From Candidatus Auribacterota bacterium (GTDB taxonomy: Bacteria; Auribacterota; JAFGBW01), in contig JAFGBW010000074.1 in assembly GCA_016932965.1 (NCBI GenBank), forward strand, positions 1 to 20,485: 20,485 bases of DNA, in the 5' to 3' direction. Shown here piece after piece: positions 1 through 7,340 of the stretch. Below the pieces are notes generated by a model. The model did not search any database. It was not told where the DNA came from and was given only the letters and a program-made list of their open reading frames with translations. Position 1 is the stretch's first letter; the number at the start of each line of letters is the position of its first letter. A program made the translations under genes and the position numbers.

Positions 1-147
1 AACGTCTGGGAGAGTACGAGTGGCGTATTTTTTATCAAGATAATTTTTTAAAGGAAACATCGTTTCCACTTCATATCCTAAACGCAGTAAATAACTGTTC
101 AATGTCAAAATAATTATTTCTTCACACTCTGCTATATGAATCATCAT
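1..147 (-). CDS. Receiver-like protein, N-terminal part only (cut by left edge)
   Basis: An open frame of 49 codons runs leftward from an ATG at 147 and leaves the window with no stop. AAAGGA lies about 8 bases upstream of the ATG on the minus strand, a good ribosome-binding site. A second ATG follows immediately at 144. The visible residues fit the first strand and helix of a response-regulator receiver domain: I-H-I-A-E-C-E-E, then a hydrophobic helix ending L-R-L-G-Y-E-V-E-T. In the canonical fold the acidic pair after strand 1 is usually D-D or E-D; here it is E-C, so the metal pocket may be degenerate. The phosphoacceptor region lies outside the window. The gene is divergent from fliO, so both could be controlled from the shared gap. 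Another small alpha/beta (Rossmann-like or cobalamin-binding) domain is possible. The gene call is fairly secure; the family is only suggested. Confidence 0.55.
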   Translation of the reverse strand, partial: MMIHIAECEEIIILTLNSYLLRLGYEVETMFPLKNYLDKKYATRTLPDV

Positions 148-564
148 TGATGAATTCCTTTATGTTGCATTATATATAAGCATAGAGCGATCCAAAAAAA
201 TAATTCTATTTAACTCATTTGTTTTAAAGTCGTTATAAATAAATAAAATTATAAAAGTTAATTTATAAACCATTATTTTAGTAAATTTTATTAACATATA
301 TTATTAAAATATGCTAATAGTATTTACTAAATTTACTGGCCAGCGAGTTAGGCTGTACAAACTGTTGTGAGCATCCTTTTGAGCGGAGTTTCCCTTAGCT
401 TGCTTTAGGGAATTTGAATTATTAGCCATATCGGGTGTTCTTTAATACAGATCGCTTATCTTTATCCATTTTTTTTATTCTTTCTCCAAACTCCTTCATA
501 CTAACTAACAGTGGTATATCTTTTGCTCTAATGAAATCTCAATTTATAATAGGAGTTGATTAAT
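148..564. promoter_or_regulatory. AT-rich divergent intergenic region with leader hairpin upstream of fliO
   Basis: This 417-base gap separates the leftward receiver-like gene from the rightward flagellar operon. Bases 180-345 are extremely AT-rich and presumably hold promoters for both directions, but so many near-matches to a -10 box occur that I do not assign one. I found no GG-N10-GC sigma-54 element in the part I checked near 335-350. The later part (345-555) is less AT-rich and would be a 5' leader of fliO. It contains an inverted repeat, TTCCCT at 390-395 pairing with AGGGAA at 407-412, with a possible inner A-G/C-T extension and a CTTG loop. AGGAG at 551-555 is the fliO ribosome-binding site. 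I recognise no known riboswitch. Confidence 0.35.
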
Positions 565-1086
565 ATGATTGCTATAAAAACAAAAAAATTTTATCTCTTT
601 ATAATTCAAGCACTTATACTATTATCTTTTTCCTGCTCTTTGTCCGGTCAAACTGAAAAAATGTCGGGAAAAACAACAACCAGAGAGTACTTGGATTTTT
701 CAGAATCTTCTTCAAAGGCAGAATCACCTTCTTTTGGCATGGTGGGAGTTAAAATGATAGCTTCTCTTTTGATCGTTCTATCACTGCTAATAGGTACGCT
801 TTTTATCATCCGGCGGTATTATCCTGGAAGCAGCTATTCCTCCTCTTTCAGGGATCAGAAACTAAAACTGACTAGAGTCATTGAAAAAATTAATCTGGCT
901 CCAAAACAGTGTATCTTGCTTGTCTGGGCTATTGACCGGATTCTGGTTCTGGCACAAAGTAACGGAGAAATCCGTTATTTAACTGAAATCAAAGATAAAG
1001 AAACCATTTTAGAAAAAATACCCAATGAATTCACTGACATACTCACCCGCGAGAATGTCAAGCTTTCAGAGGCATACCGTGTGTAA
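565..1086 (+). CDS. fliO: Flagellar biosynthetic protein FliO
   Basis: FliO is a small membrane protein that assists assembly of the FliP ring of the flagellar export gate. This 173-residue product has an N-terminal hydrophobic segment (about 8-24, signal-like), a polar linker, a transmembrane helix (about 59-82) followed by basic residues, and a small beta-rich cytoplasmic domain (about 98-145) with the family pattern L-A-P-K-Q-C-I-L-L-V-W-A followed by I-L-V-L-A. The primary sequence is weakly conserved in this family, so position directly before fliP is the strongest support. I start at ATG 565 because AGGAG at 551-555 lies 9 bases upstream; an in-frame TTG at 556 would abut that site. A cysteine at residue 24 is not in a standard lipobox. 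It is the first gene of the rightward operon, and its codons are more AT-rich than those of the genes that follow. Confidence 0.85.
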   Translation: MIAIKTKKFYLFIIQALILLSFSCSLSGQTEKMSGKTTTREYLDFSESSSKAESPSFGMVGVKMIASLLIVLSLLIGTLFIIRRYYPGSSYSSSFRDQKLKLTRVIEKINLAPKQCILLVWAIDRILVLAQSNGEIRYLTEIKDKETILEKIPNEFTDILTRENVKLSEAYRV

Positions 1087-1114
1087 TCGATATCCATTCC
1101 AAGGTATTTTTTAT

Positions 1115-1873
1115 ATGATATCACTTTTACTGCTGCTGTTTCTTTGCGATTCCAGTCTTTTTGCGCAAGCTGAGACTGCTGCTACCGGAGCTACTCCATT
1201 TCCATTTTCATTAAATATCGGACTTGAACATACTGAAGATCCCAAACAAATTGCCAAAAGCATTCAAATAGTCATTCTTTTAACAGTCTTGGGGCTTGTG
1301 CCGTCCTTTCTTGTTATGGTGACTTCTTTCACCCGCATTACCGTGATCCTGAATTTTTTAAAAAGGGCAGCAGGAATCGGCCAGCAACCCTCCAGCCAGG
1401 TTATAGCTGGATTGGGACTTTTTCTTACCTGCTATGTGATGGCGCCTGTTGGAATCGAAATGAATGAGAATGCCATCAAACCATATATGAACGGTGATAT
1501 ATCCCAGAGCGAGGCCCTGACCAAGCTTCTTAAGCCTTTAAGAAAATTCATGTTTAAATATACCAGCAAGAAGGACATCGCGCTTTTTGTAAAAGTGGCG
1601 AAAATAGAAAAACCTAAAAACCAGGATGAAGTCCCCACCTACCTTTTGATCCCGGCGTATATCATCAGCGAATTGAAAACATCATTTCAAATCGGTTTTC
1701 TTCTTTTTCTTCCATTTTTGATCATTGACATGGTGGTGGCATCCATTCTTCTCTCCATGGGAATGATCGTGCTGCCGCCTGTGACTATTTCGACTCCTTT
1801 TAAAATATTGTTATTTGTCATGGTGGATGGCTGGCATTTGATTATACGGGCCATTACAATGGGGTTTTATTGA
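1115..1873 (+). CDS. fliP: Flagellar export gate protein FliP
   Basis: FliP forms the pentameric core of the export-gate channel with FliQ and FliR in the inner membrane. The 252-residue product starts with a signal peptide (hydrophobic 2-10, probable cleavage after A-Q-A at 17-19), as expected for FliP. It carries both conserved blocks: S-F-T-R-I-T-V-I-L-N-F-L in the N-terminal half, then F-L-T-C-Y-V-M-A-P-V, and, near the C-terminus, E-L-K-T-S-F-Q-I-G-F-L followed by I-D-M-V-V-A-S-I-L-L-S-M-G-M and D-G-W-H-L-I. The periplasmic segment between them is polar, as usual. The frame is open from 1025, but the earlier methionines lie inside fliO and would bury the signal peptide, so I use ATG 1115 with AAGG at 1101-1104. 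fliQ begins two bases after the stop. Confidence 0.95.
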   Translation: MISLLLLLFLCDSSLFAQAETAATGATPFPFSLNIGLEHTEDPKQIAKSIQIVILLTVLGLVPSFLVMVTSFTRITVILNFLKRAAGIGQQPSSQVIAGLGLFLTCYVMAPVGIEMNENAIKPYMNGDISQSEALTKLLKPLRKFMFKYTSKKDIALFVKVAKIEKPKNQDEVPTYLLIPAYIISELKTSFQIGFLLFLPFLIIDMVVASILLSMGMIVLPPVTISTPFKILLFVMVDGWHLIIRAITMGFY

Positions 1874-1874
1874 T

Positions 1875-2153
1875 ATGAATGTTGAAATGATTGTCCGGAT
1901 CGGCGAAGACACGATCATCACTCTTCTTTATATGTCAGCACCGCTTCTCATAGTTGGAGCCGTCATCGGAATCGTTGTTTCCATGCTCCAGACAGTCACC
2001 CAGCTTAAAGATCAATCCCTGACCTTCATTCCGAAAATTGTTGGCATCTTTATTGTCCTGATTTTTGCCGCGCCTTTTTTGATCAAGACCATTGTGGATT
2101 ACACGAATCGTCTATATTCCCTGGCTGAACAATTGGGGAGAGGAATTTTATGA
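1875..2153 (+). CDS. fliQ: Flagellar export gate protein FliQ
   Basis: FliQ is the small two-helix subunit wrapped around the FliP/FliR core of the type III export gate. The product has 92 residues, close to the usual 89-90. Two hydrophobic helices (about 15-40 and 53-75) flank the conserved polar loop containing Q-T-V-T-Q-L-K-D-Q-S-L-T-F-I-P-K. That loop, the alpha-hairpin shape and the position between fliP and fliR make the call secure. The start ATG follows the fliP stop by one base and the stop overlaps the fliR start by four bases (ATGA), so translation is probably coupled across all three genes. Confidence 0.95.
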   Translation: MNVEMIVRIGEDTIITLLYMSAPLLIVGAVIGIVVSMLQTVTQLKDQSLTFIPKIVGIFIVLIFAAPFLIKTIVDYTNRLYSLAEQLGRGIL

Positions 2154-2944
2154 CATTGGATTATCCCACAATGCTTCTTCATATGCTGGGCTGGATTTTT
2201 GTGGTAGTGAGGATCTCCTTTTTTATGCTGGAATCACCTTTTTTTGGCAGTTCGGTCATGCCGTTCACTCTGAAGGTGTTTTTTTCTGCCATCCTGGCCT
2301 ATTTTATCTATCGTTCTCCCAGTGTCACAGCCCTCACACAAATCCCTGACACCTGGACCACCATTCTCATGTTTTTAAACGAGGCTTTAATCGGCCTCAT
2401 TCTCACTTATTTTTCTCAATTGATTTATATCCCGATGAGAGTCATGGGCATGCAATTGGAACAAGCTACCGGCTTTCAGTCAGGAGAAATGATCAATCCG
2501 GATGATGATGAGGACAGCTCAACTGTTCTCCAGCAATTTCTTTATATCTTTGGTGTGCTTGTTTTTTTTAGTTTAAACGGTCACCATCTGGTCATTAAAG
2601 TCATGACAGCCACCTTCGATTGCATCCCGATTGGAGGATTGATCCTAAAGGGGGCGCTCATTAAAGTGATCATCAATTATTTTTCAAGCGCTTTCAATCA
2701 AGGAGTTTCACTTGCCGCGCCCATGATGGGCTGTATTTTGATCAATTCCATGGCATTCGGCATTCTCGCCAAATCGGTTCCCCAGATGAATCTTCTCATC
2801 ATGGATCTCCCGCTTAGGGTCATTGTGGGTATTTTGGGACTGCTTATCTCTATGAGAGTGATTGTGGCCGTTTTTGAAAGATTCATTATGTATACGGGGA
2901 AAAATTATGAATACTTAGTTTATCTCATGAGTGGAGGGTCCTGA
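2150..2944 (+). CDS. fliR: Flagellar export gate protein FliR
   Basis: FliR is the single subunit that completes the FliP5-FliQ4-FliR1 export gate. The product has 264 residues, a normal length, and is hydrophobic throughout. Family features visible include N-E-A-L-I-G-L-I-L (about 78-86), then the amphipathic stretch ending M-G-M-Q-L-E-Q-A-T-G-F, the acidic loop N-P-D-D-D-E-D preceding V-L-Q-Q-F-L, and the C-terminal helices with P-Q-M-N-L-L-I-M-D-L-P-L-R. The acidic triplet of aspartates is slightly more charged than I would expect at this spot, but the flanking residues are typical. The start overlaps the end of fliQ by ATGA; flhB starts two bases after the stop. Confidence 0.95.
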   Translation: MTLDYPTMLLHMLGWIFVVVRISFFMLESPFFGSSVMPFTLKVFFSAILAYFIYRSPSVTALTQIPDTWTTILMFLNEALIGLILTYFSQLIYIPMRVMGMQLEQATGFQSGEMINPDDDEDSSTVLQQFLYIFGVLVFFSLNGHHLVIKVMTATFDCIPIGGLILKGALIKVIINYFSSAFNQGVSLAAPMMGCILINSMAFGILAKSVPQMNLLIMDLPLRVIVGILGLLISMRVIVAVFERFIMYTGKNYEYLVYLMSGGS

Positions 2945-2946
2945 AT

Positions 2947-4023
2947 ATGCCGGATGAAATACAGCCGCATAAGGACGAAAAAACAGAACCGCCGACCGAA
3001 AAAAAACTGCAGAAACAGCGTGAAGATGGCAATATCTTTTTTTCCAATGAAATGGCCATTGTTCTAGTCACGTTTTTTGGGGCATTGATCCTTCGTTTCA
3101 TTTTTCCGTGGGTTTTTAACCGTTTAACGCTGCTGACGACTTCCTGTTTCAGCCATATGAGCACGGTTCGTTTGGATGAAAATAATATAGTGAATTATAT
3201 CACGCAATTTCTTTTGAATGTCCTTGAATTTTTAGGCCCGCTTATGCTCCTTCTCACGCTTGTCGGAGGATTGTCCACGCTCATCCAAACGGGATGGGTG
3301 GTGTCGTGGAAAAAGGCCAATTGGAAATTCGAGGATGTCTTTAAAATCGACTGGCAGGCATTGAATCCCCTGAATCCTAAAAAAGTGATGGAGCTTTTTT
3401 TAAATATTGCCAAAATCGTTGTTCTTACGTGGGTGCTTTATACATCCTTCAAAGACAGTGTGCAGGACTGGATCCCTTTTATGGGAGGGCCAGTCATTTC
3501 ACTCATGGTTTTTTTGGGAAACCTTCTTTTCAATATCGTCATGAAACTATGCATTTTCATGTTTCTCCTTGCCTGTTGGGATTTCGTCTATCGTTATAGA
3601 AAACACCAGGATGATCTAAAAATGACCAAACATGAAGTTAAGGAAGAGATGAAACAAGCCGACGGGGACCCGATCGTTAAAAGGGCATTGCGCCAGAAAC
3701 GATTTGCTCTTTTCAGAAGGATCATGATGGAAGCCGTTCCCAAAGCGGATGTGGTGATCACGAACCCGACGCATTTTTCGGTGGCTATCCAGTATGATTC
3801 AAAAATCATGGAGGCACCTAAAGTGGTGGCAAAAGGCATCGGCCCTATGGCGCAAAGAATAAAGGAGATAGCCAGACAACACCATGTTCCTGTTGTAGAA
3901 AATAAACCCTTGGCGCAGATTCTGTTCAAGACAGTGGATGTGGGAGCATTCATTCCTGTTAATTTATATAAGGCGGTAGCTGAAGTTCTGGCCTATGTGT
4001 ATAAACTGAAAAAAGCGGCCTGA
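2947..4023 (+). CDS. flhB: Flagellar export switch protein FlhB
   Basis: FlhB sits at the base of the export gate. Its cytoplasmic domain cleaves itself and switches export from rod/hook to filament substrates. The 358-residue protein begins with the typical polar N-terminus (E-K-T-E-P-P-T-E-K-K-L-Q-K-Q-R-E-D-G), followed by four hydrophobic helices (about 32-55, 86-112, 140-155 and 170-205). A basic linker with K-H-E-V-K-E-E-M-K leads into the autocleaving domain. The cleavage motif N-P-T-H is intact at residues 273-276, within V-I-T-N-P-T-H-F-S-V-A-I, and cleavage would fall between N273 and P274. The C-terminal part carries A-K-G-I-G-P-M-A and V-V-E-N-K-P-L-A. Flagellar rather than virulence-type assignment rests on the surrounding operon. 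Confidence 0.96.
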   Translation: MPDEIQPHKDEKTEPPTEKKLQKQREDGNIFFSNEMAIVLVTFFGALILRFIFPWVFNRLTLLTTSCFSHMSTVRLDENNIVNYITQFLLNVLEFLGPLMLLLTLVGGLSTLIQTGWVVSWKKANWKFEDVFKIDWQALNPLNPKKVMELFLNIAKIVVLTWVLYTSFKDSVQDWIPFMGGPVISLMVFLGNLLFNIVMKLCIFMFLLACWDFVYRYRKHQDDLKMTKHEVKEEMKQADGDPIVKRALRQKRFALFRRIMMEAVPKADVVITNPTHFSVAIQYDSKIMEAPKVVAKGIGPMAQRIKEIARQHHVPVVENKPLAQILFKTVDVGAFIPVNLYKAVAEVLAYVYKLKKAA

Positions 4024-4028
4024 GGTGA

Positions 4029-6146
4029 ATGATGACTAATAAACGCTTCGAAGTTTTGAATCATATCGTTTCCAAGGGGGATTTCCTTCTGGCGTTTGGT
4101 ATCATCGGGGTGCTGGCCGGGATATTGATCCCTGTCCCGCCTTTTTTCATTGATATCATGCTGGCTTTCAATATCGGGGTAGGCATGGTCATCATCATGG
4201 TGGTCAATTTTATTGAAAAACCGCTGGAATTTTCCGTTTTTCCTTCCCTCTTGCTCATCACCACCTTATTACGCATTGCCATGAATGTCGCCACAACGCG
4301 AAAAATTCTTCTCCAGGGTTATGCTGGAGAAATCATTGAGGCCTTCGGCCAGTTCGTGGTCGGTGGAAATTACATTGTGGGTGCCATTATCTTTATCATC
4401 ATTTTGATCATTCAGATCAAGGTGATCACATCTGGAACCAGCAGGATTTCGGAAGTGGCCGCGCGTTTCACCTTGGACGCTCTGCCTGGAAAACAGATGA
4501 CCATCGACGGGGACTTGAATTCCGGATTAATCACGGAACAGGAGGCCAGAGCAAAAAGGCAGGAGCTTTCACGTGAGGCTGACTTTTACGGAGCTATGGA
4601 CGGCGCATCCAAGTTTGTCCGGGGTGATGTGACGGCAGGACTCATCATCACTTTTGTGAATATCCTTGGAGGTCTGACTCTCGGCATGTTTTATCAGGGT
4701 ATGGAATTCAGAGATGCCCTGGCTAAATACACCTTACTGACTATCGGAGACGGTTTAGTGGCCCAGATCCCTTCCCTGGTTATTTCCGTGGCAGCAGGTT
4801 TGATTGTGACAAGAGCCGGGTCCTCACAGGATTCTCTCGGAAAAGAAATGGTCGGACAAATTCTCTTTCATCCCACTGCCACTGCCATCGGCGCTGGAGC
4901 ACTGTTTTCTGCCGGTTTGGTTCCTCACATGCCTTTCATTCCTTTTGCCATGATAGGATTGTTATGGGCGATCGTCTCCATTCATGTCAATAATGCTAAG
5001 AAAAAAGCGGCAGACGAGGAGAAGAAGAAAACAGAGGAAGAACTGGCTAAAAAGCCGGTCGGTCCTCAGTCCGTTGAAGAATTGCTCCATGTGGATATCA
5101 TGGGATTGGAAATCGGGTATGGGCTTATTTCCCTGGTTGACGCAGCCCACGGAGGAGATTTGCTGGACCGGATCAATGGAATACGTCGCCGGTTCGCTAT
5201 GGACCTAGGTCTCATTGTGCCTCCGATCCGAATCAGAGATAACATGCAGCTGGGAGCCAATGAATACAGCATCAAAATCAAGGGCAATGAAGTGGCAAAA
5301 GGAGAGGTCATCCCGGATTCTTATCTGGCCATGAATCCAACAGGTATTCCTGAGGAATTGGTTGGCATTCAGACCGTGGAACCCGCTTTCGGCCTGCCCG
5401 CGACGTGGGTGAATGAAACTGAAAAGAACCGTGCTGAAACTCTCGGATTTACTGTGGTGGATGCCTCTTCTGTGCTGGCCACACACCTGACTGAACTCAT
5501 AAAAAAATATGCTCATGAGTTGTTAAGCCGTCAGGATGTCCAGGGAATGGTGGACAACCTTAAAAAGCGCTATCCCGCTGTCGTGGAAGATGTCATTCCT
5601 GTAAAAATATCCATCGGCCAGACACATCGAGTTCTGCAAAATCTCCTGAGGGAACAGATTTCCATCCGCAATCTCATGACTATTTTTGAAGTAATCGGGG
5701 ATTATGCAGCCATGATCAAGGACAGCGACGTATTGACGGAATATGTCCGCGCATCCCTGAGGATGGAAATATCCAAAAGCCATAGCAATGAAAAAGGGGA
5801 TTTGTATGTGATCACCATCAGTCCTTCCCTGGAGCAGCAGCTCGCAGAAGCGGTCCATAAATCGGATATCGGGGCATCTATCATTCTGGATCCAGCCATG
5901 AAAGCAAAAATAACCGATAAAATCGCCCAGGCAGTGGGAAAAGCCAGTGAAGCTGGTATTTCCCCCGTGATCCTGACATCCCCCAATATCCGGCTTTCCT
6001 TTAAAAAATGGATCGAAAAGGAACTCCCCATGATACCGGTTTTGAGTTACAGTGAGATATCCGATTTCGTGACCATTCATTCCCTTGATGTCATCATGTT
6101 CGCACAGGAAACGAAGGGGAGTTTTGTTTCAGGAGGAAAAAAATAA
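4029..6146 (+). CDS. flhA: Flagellar export protein FlhA
   Basis: FlhA is the nonameric export-gate component that docks chaperone-substrate complexes and couples export to the proton gradient. The 705-residue product has a membrane half (about 18-320) and a large cytoplasmic half. The FHIPEP signature is intact at about 139-157: R-I-S-E-V-A-A-R-F, then L-P-G-K-Q-M. The following acidic segment reads I-D-G-D-L-N-S-G-L-I, with glycine where alanine is more common and both aspartates kept. I-G-D-G-L-V-A-Q-I-P-S-L-V-I-S is also present. A lysine- and glutamate-rich linker (about 324-345) connects to the ring-forming C-terminal domain. Two adjacent ATG codons (4029 and 4032) are possible starts. 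GAGGTGA at 4022-4028 is very close to the first, so 4032 may be the true start. flhF follows after three bases. Confidence 0.96.
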   Translation: MMTNKRFEVLNHIVSKGDFLLAFGIIGVLAGILIPVPPFFIDIMLAFNIGVGMVIIMVVNFIEKPLEFSVFPSLLLITTLLRIAMNVATTRKILLQGYAGEIIEAFGQFVVGGNYIVGAIIFIIILIIQIKVITSGTSRISEVAARFTLDALPGKQMTIDGDLNSGLITEQEARAKRQELSREADFYGAMDGASKFVRGDVTAGLIITFVNILGGLTLGMFYQGMEFRDALAKYTLLTIGDGLVAQIPSLVISVAAGLIVTRAGSSQDSLGKEMVGQILFHPTATAIGAGALFSAGLVPHMPFIPFAMIGLLWAIVSIHVNNAKKKAADEEKKKTEEELAKKPVGPQSVEELLHVDIMGLEIGYGLISLVDAAHGGDLLDRINGIRRRFAMDLGLIVPPIRIRDNMQLGANEYSIKIKGNEVAKGEVIPDSYLAMNPTGIPEELVGIQTVEPAFGLPATWVNETEKNRAETLGFTVVDASSVLATHLTELIKKYAHELLSRQDVQGMVDNLKKRYPAVVEDVIPVKISIGQTHRVLQNLLREQISIRNLMTIFEVIGDYAAMIKDSDVLTEYVRASLRMEISKSHSNEKGDLYVITISPSLEQQLAEAVHKSDIGASIILDPAMKAKITDKIAQAVGKASEAGISPVILTSPNIRLSFKKWIEKELPMIPVLSYSEISDFVTIHSLDVIMFAQETKGSFVSGGKK

Positions 6147-6149
6147 TTC

Positions 6150-7265
6150 ATGGACCAGATCAAGAAATACATGGGCAGCAATATGAGCGAAATTCTGGAT
6201 CGCGTGAGAGCTGAACTCGGGCAAGACGCCATGATTTTACGTTCGCTTACAAAGCCTAAAAAGATAAACGGAAGTGTCGAATTCGAAGTGATTGCTGGTG
6301 CCGGTCATAAATCACTTCAGAGTGCCGTTTCGATTCCGAAACCGCATCTTCTAAAGGTTAAAAAAGAATATGAATCCAATTTGCCCAAGGAACGGGAAAG
6401 GACAGCTAAAGAAATTGAATCGCTTCATCAGGAAATACAAAATTTAAAACTCTGCCTTGAAACCGTATTTCAGGATAAAGCCTTTCCTGAATCCATGAAA
6501 ATGCTACGCGGCCATTTGTTAAATAACGGAGCAGACAGGGATGCCACGGATCGGTTTACCCAGAGCCTCACGCGCATATTAGGTGCCCGTGCTCATCAAA
6601 TCGATTCTGCCAAATGTCTGAAAGTGGCCCGTGCCCTTATTGAAAAGGGGTTTGGCAAGAAAATTTCCGGAAAAACGGGAACAAAACGTATCCGGGCGCT
6701 TGTCGGTCCAACAGGAGCCGGAAAAACCACCACACTCGCCAAACTGGCTTCCATAGCTGTCCTGGAAGAAAAAAAAGATGTGGTCCTGGTGTCTTTAGAT
6801 GATTATCGGCTGGGTGCCCATGCGCAATTGAAAGCATATGCTGATATTTTATCCGTTTCTTTCTATACTTTTTCATCCCCTCTTGATTTAAAGAAATTCG
6901 TCCAAATTCTTCCCCCATCCATCTCCGTTTATGTTGATACGTCAGGAGTCAGCCCCATGAACAGCATGGGTATTAAAAAAATCACTTCTTTTTTATCCGG
7001 CATCGGGCCCGTGGACATTTCTTTAGTGGTTCAGGCGGGCCTTCCTTGGCTGGATTTTCAAAGCATTCTTCTGAAGTTTAAAATGACGGGATATCATAAT
7101 CTGATCCTGACCAAAATAGACGAAATGAATTACTGGGGGAACTGGCTGTCCTTATGCCTGTTCGATATTCCTCCCCTGGAATATTTGACAAACGGCCAGG
7201 AAGTTCCTAAAGACATCATGCGATGCTCTCCTTCTTTTATGGCCGAAAAAATACTGCAGGTATAA
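6150..7265 (+). CDS. flhF: Flagellar SRP-family GTPase FlhF
   Basis: FlhF is a dimerising GTPase of the SRP/SR/FlhF class that marks where polar flagella are built. The 371-residue protein begins with the FlhF basic N-terminal region containing I-L-D-R-V-R-A-E-L-G-Q-D-A-M-I-L. A predicted coiled segment (about 75-110) and a helical N domain follow, then the G domain. The P-loop G-P-T-G-A-G-K-T lies at 186-193, the following D-D-Y-R-L-G-A-H-A-Q-L motif is typical, and the base-specificity motif T-K-I-D is at 321-324. The G3 element reads D-T-S-G-V at 263-267 instead of the common D-T-A-G-R, so the arginine is missing. AGGAGG at 6131-6136 is 13 bases from the ATG, a long spacing. The gene precedes flhG, its usual partner. 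Confidence 0.93.
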   Translation: MDQIKKYMGSNMSEILDRVRAELGQDAMILRSLTKPKKINGSVEFEVIAGAGHKSLQSAVSIPKPHLLKVKKEYESNLPKERERTAKEIESLHQEIQNLKLCLETVFQDKAFPESMKMLRGHLLNNGADRDATDRFTQSLTRILGARAHQIDSAKCLKVARALIEKGFGKKISGKTGTKRIRALVGPTGAGKTTTLAKLASIAVLEEKKDVVLVSLDDYRLGAHAQLKAYADILSVSFYTFSSPLDLKKFVQILPPSISVYVDTSGVSPMNSMGIKKITSFLSGIGPVDISLVVQAGLPWLDFQSILLKFKMTGYHNLILTKIDEMNYWGNWLSLCLFDIPPLEYLTNGQEVPKDIMRCSPSFMAEKILQV

Positions 7266-7272
7266 AGTTGGA

Positions 7273-7332
7273 ATGACTATTAAAAATATAGATGATGAGA
7301 ATGATGATCGTGAACACATCCATTGGAAGTAA
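7273..7332 (+). CDS. Possible 19-residue acidic micro-ORF between flhF and flhG
   Basis: An ATG at 7273 opens a 19-codon frame ending at TAA 7330-7332, eight bases before the flhG ATG. The predicted peptide is MTIKNIDDENDDREHIHWK, very acidic and with no membrane segment. TTGGA sits directly before the ATG but too close to be an ideal ribosome-binding site. If translated, ribosomes ending at 7332 could re-initiate at flhG, whose own site is poorly placed: GGAAG is inside the micro-ORF and AAGGA abuts the ATG. The alternative, at least as likely, is an untranslated spacer that is open by chance. I recognise no family. Confidence 0.25.
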   Translation: MTIKNIDDENDDREHIHWK

Positions 7333-7340
7333 CTAAGGAC

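Noticed and set aside
335-360. A possible sigma-54 (-24/-12) promoter upstream of fliO around TGGCCAG
   Set aside because: The second element is not at the required spacing: GG is followed by GC after 12, not 10, bases.
2092-2349. A rightward open frame of 85 codons overlapping fliQ and fliR
   Set aside because: It is an out-of-frame shadow of two secure genes and has no recognisable features.
5205-6080. Two long minus-strand open frames (5205-5516 and 5523-6080)
   Set aside because: They lie entirely opposite the well-supported flhA gene, have Cys/His-rich shadow-like composition and no ribosome-binding site or family match.
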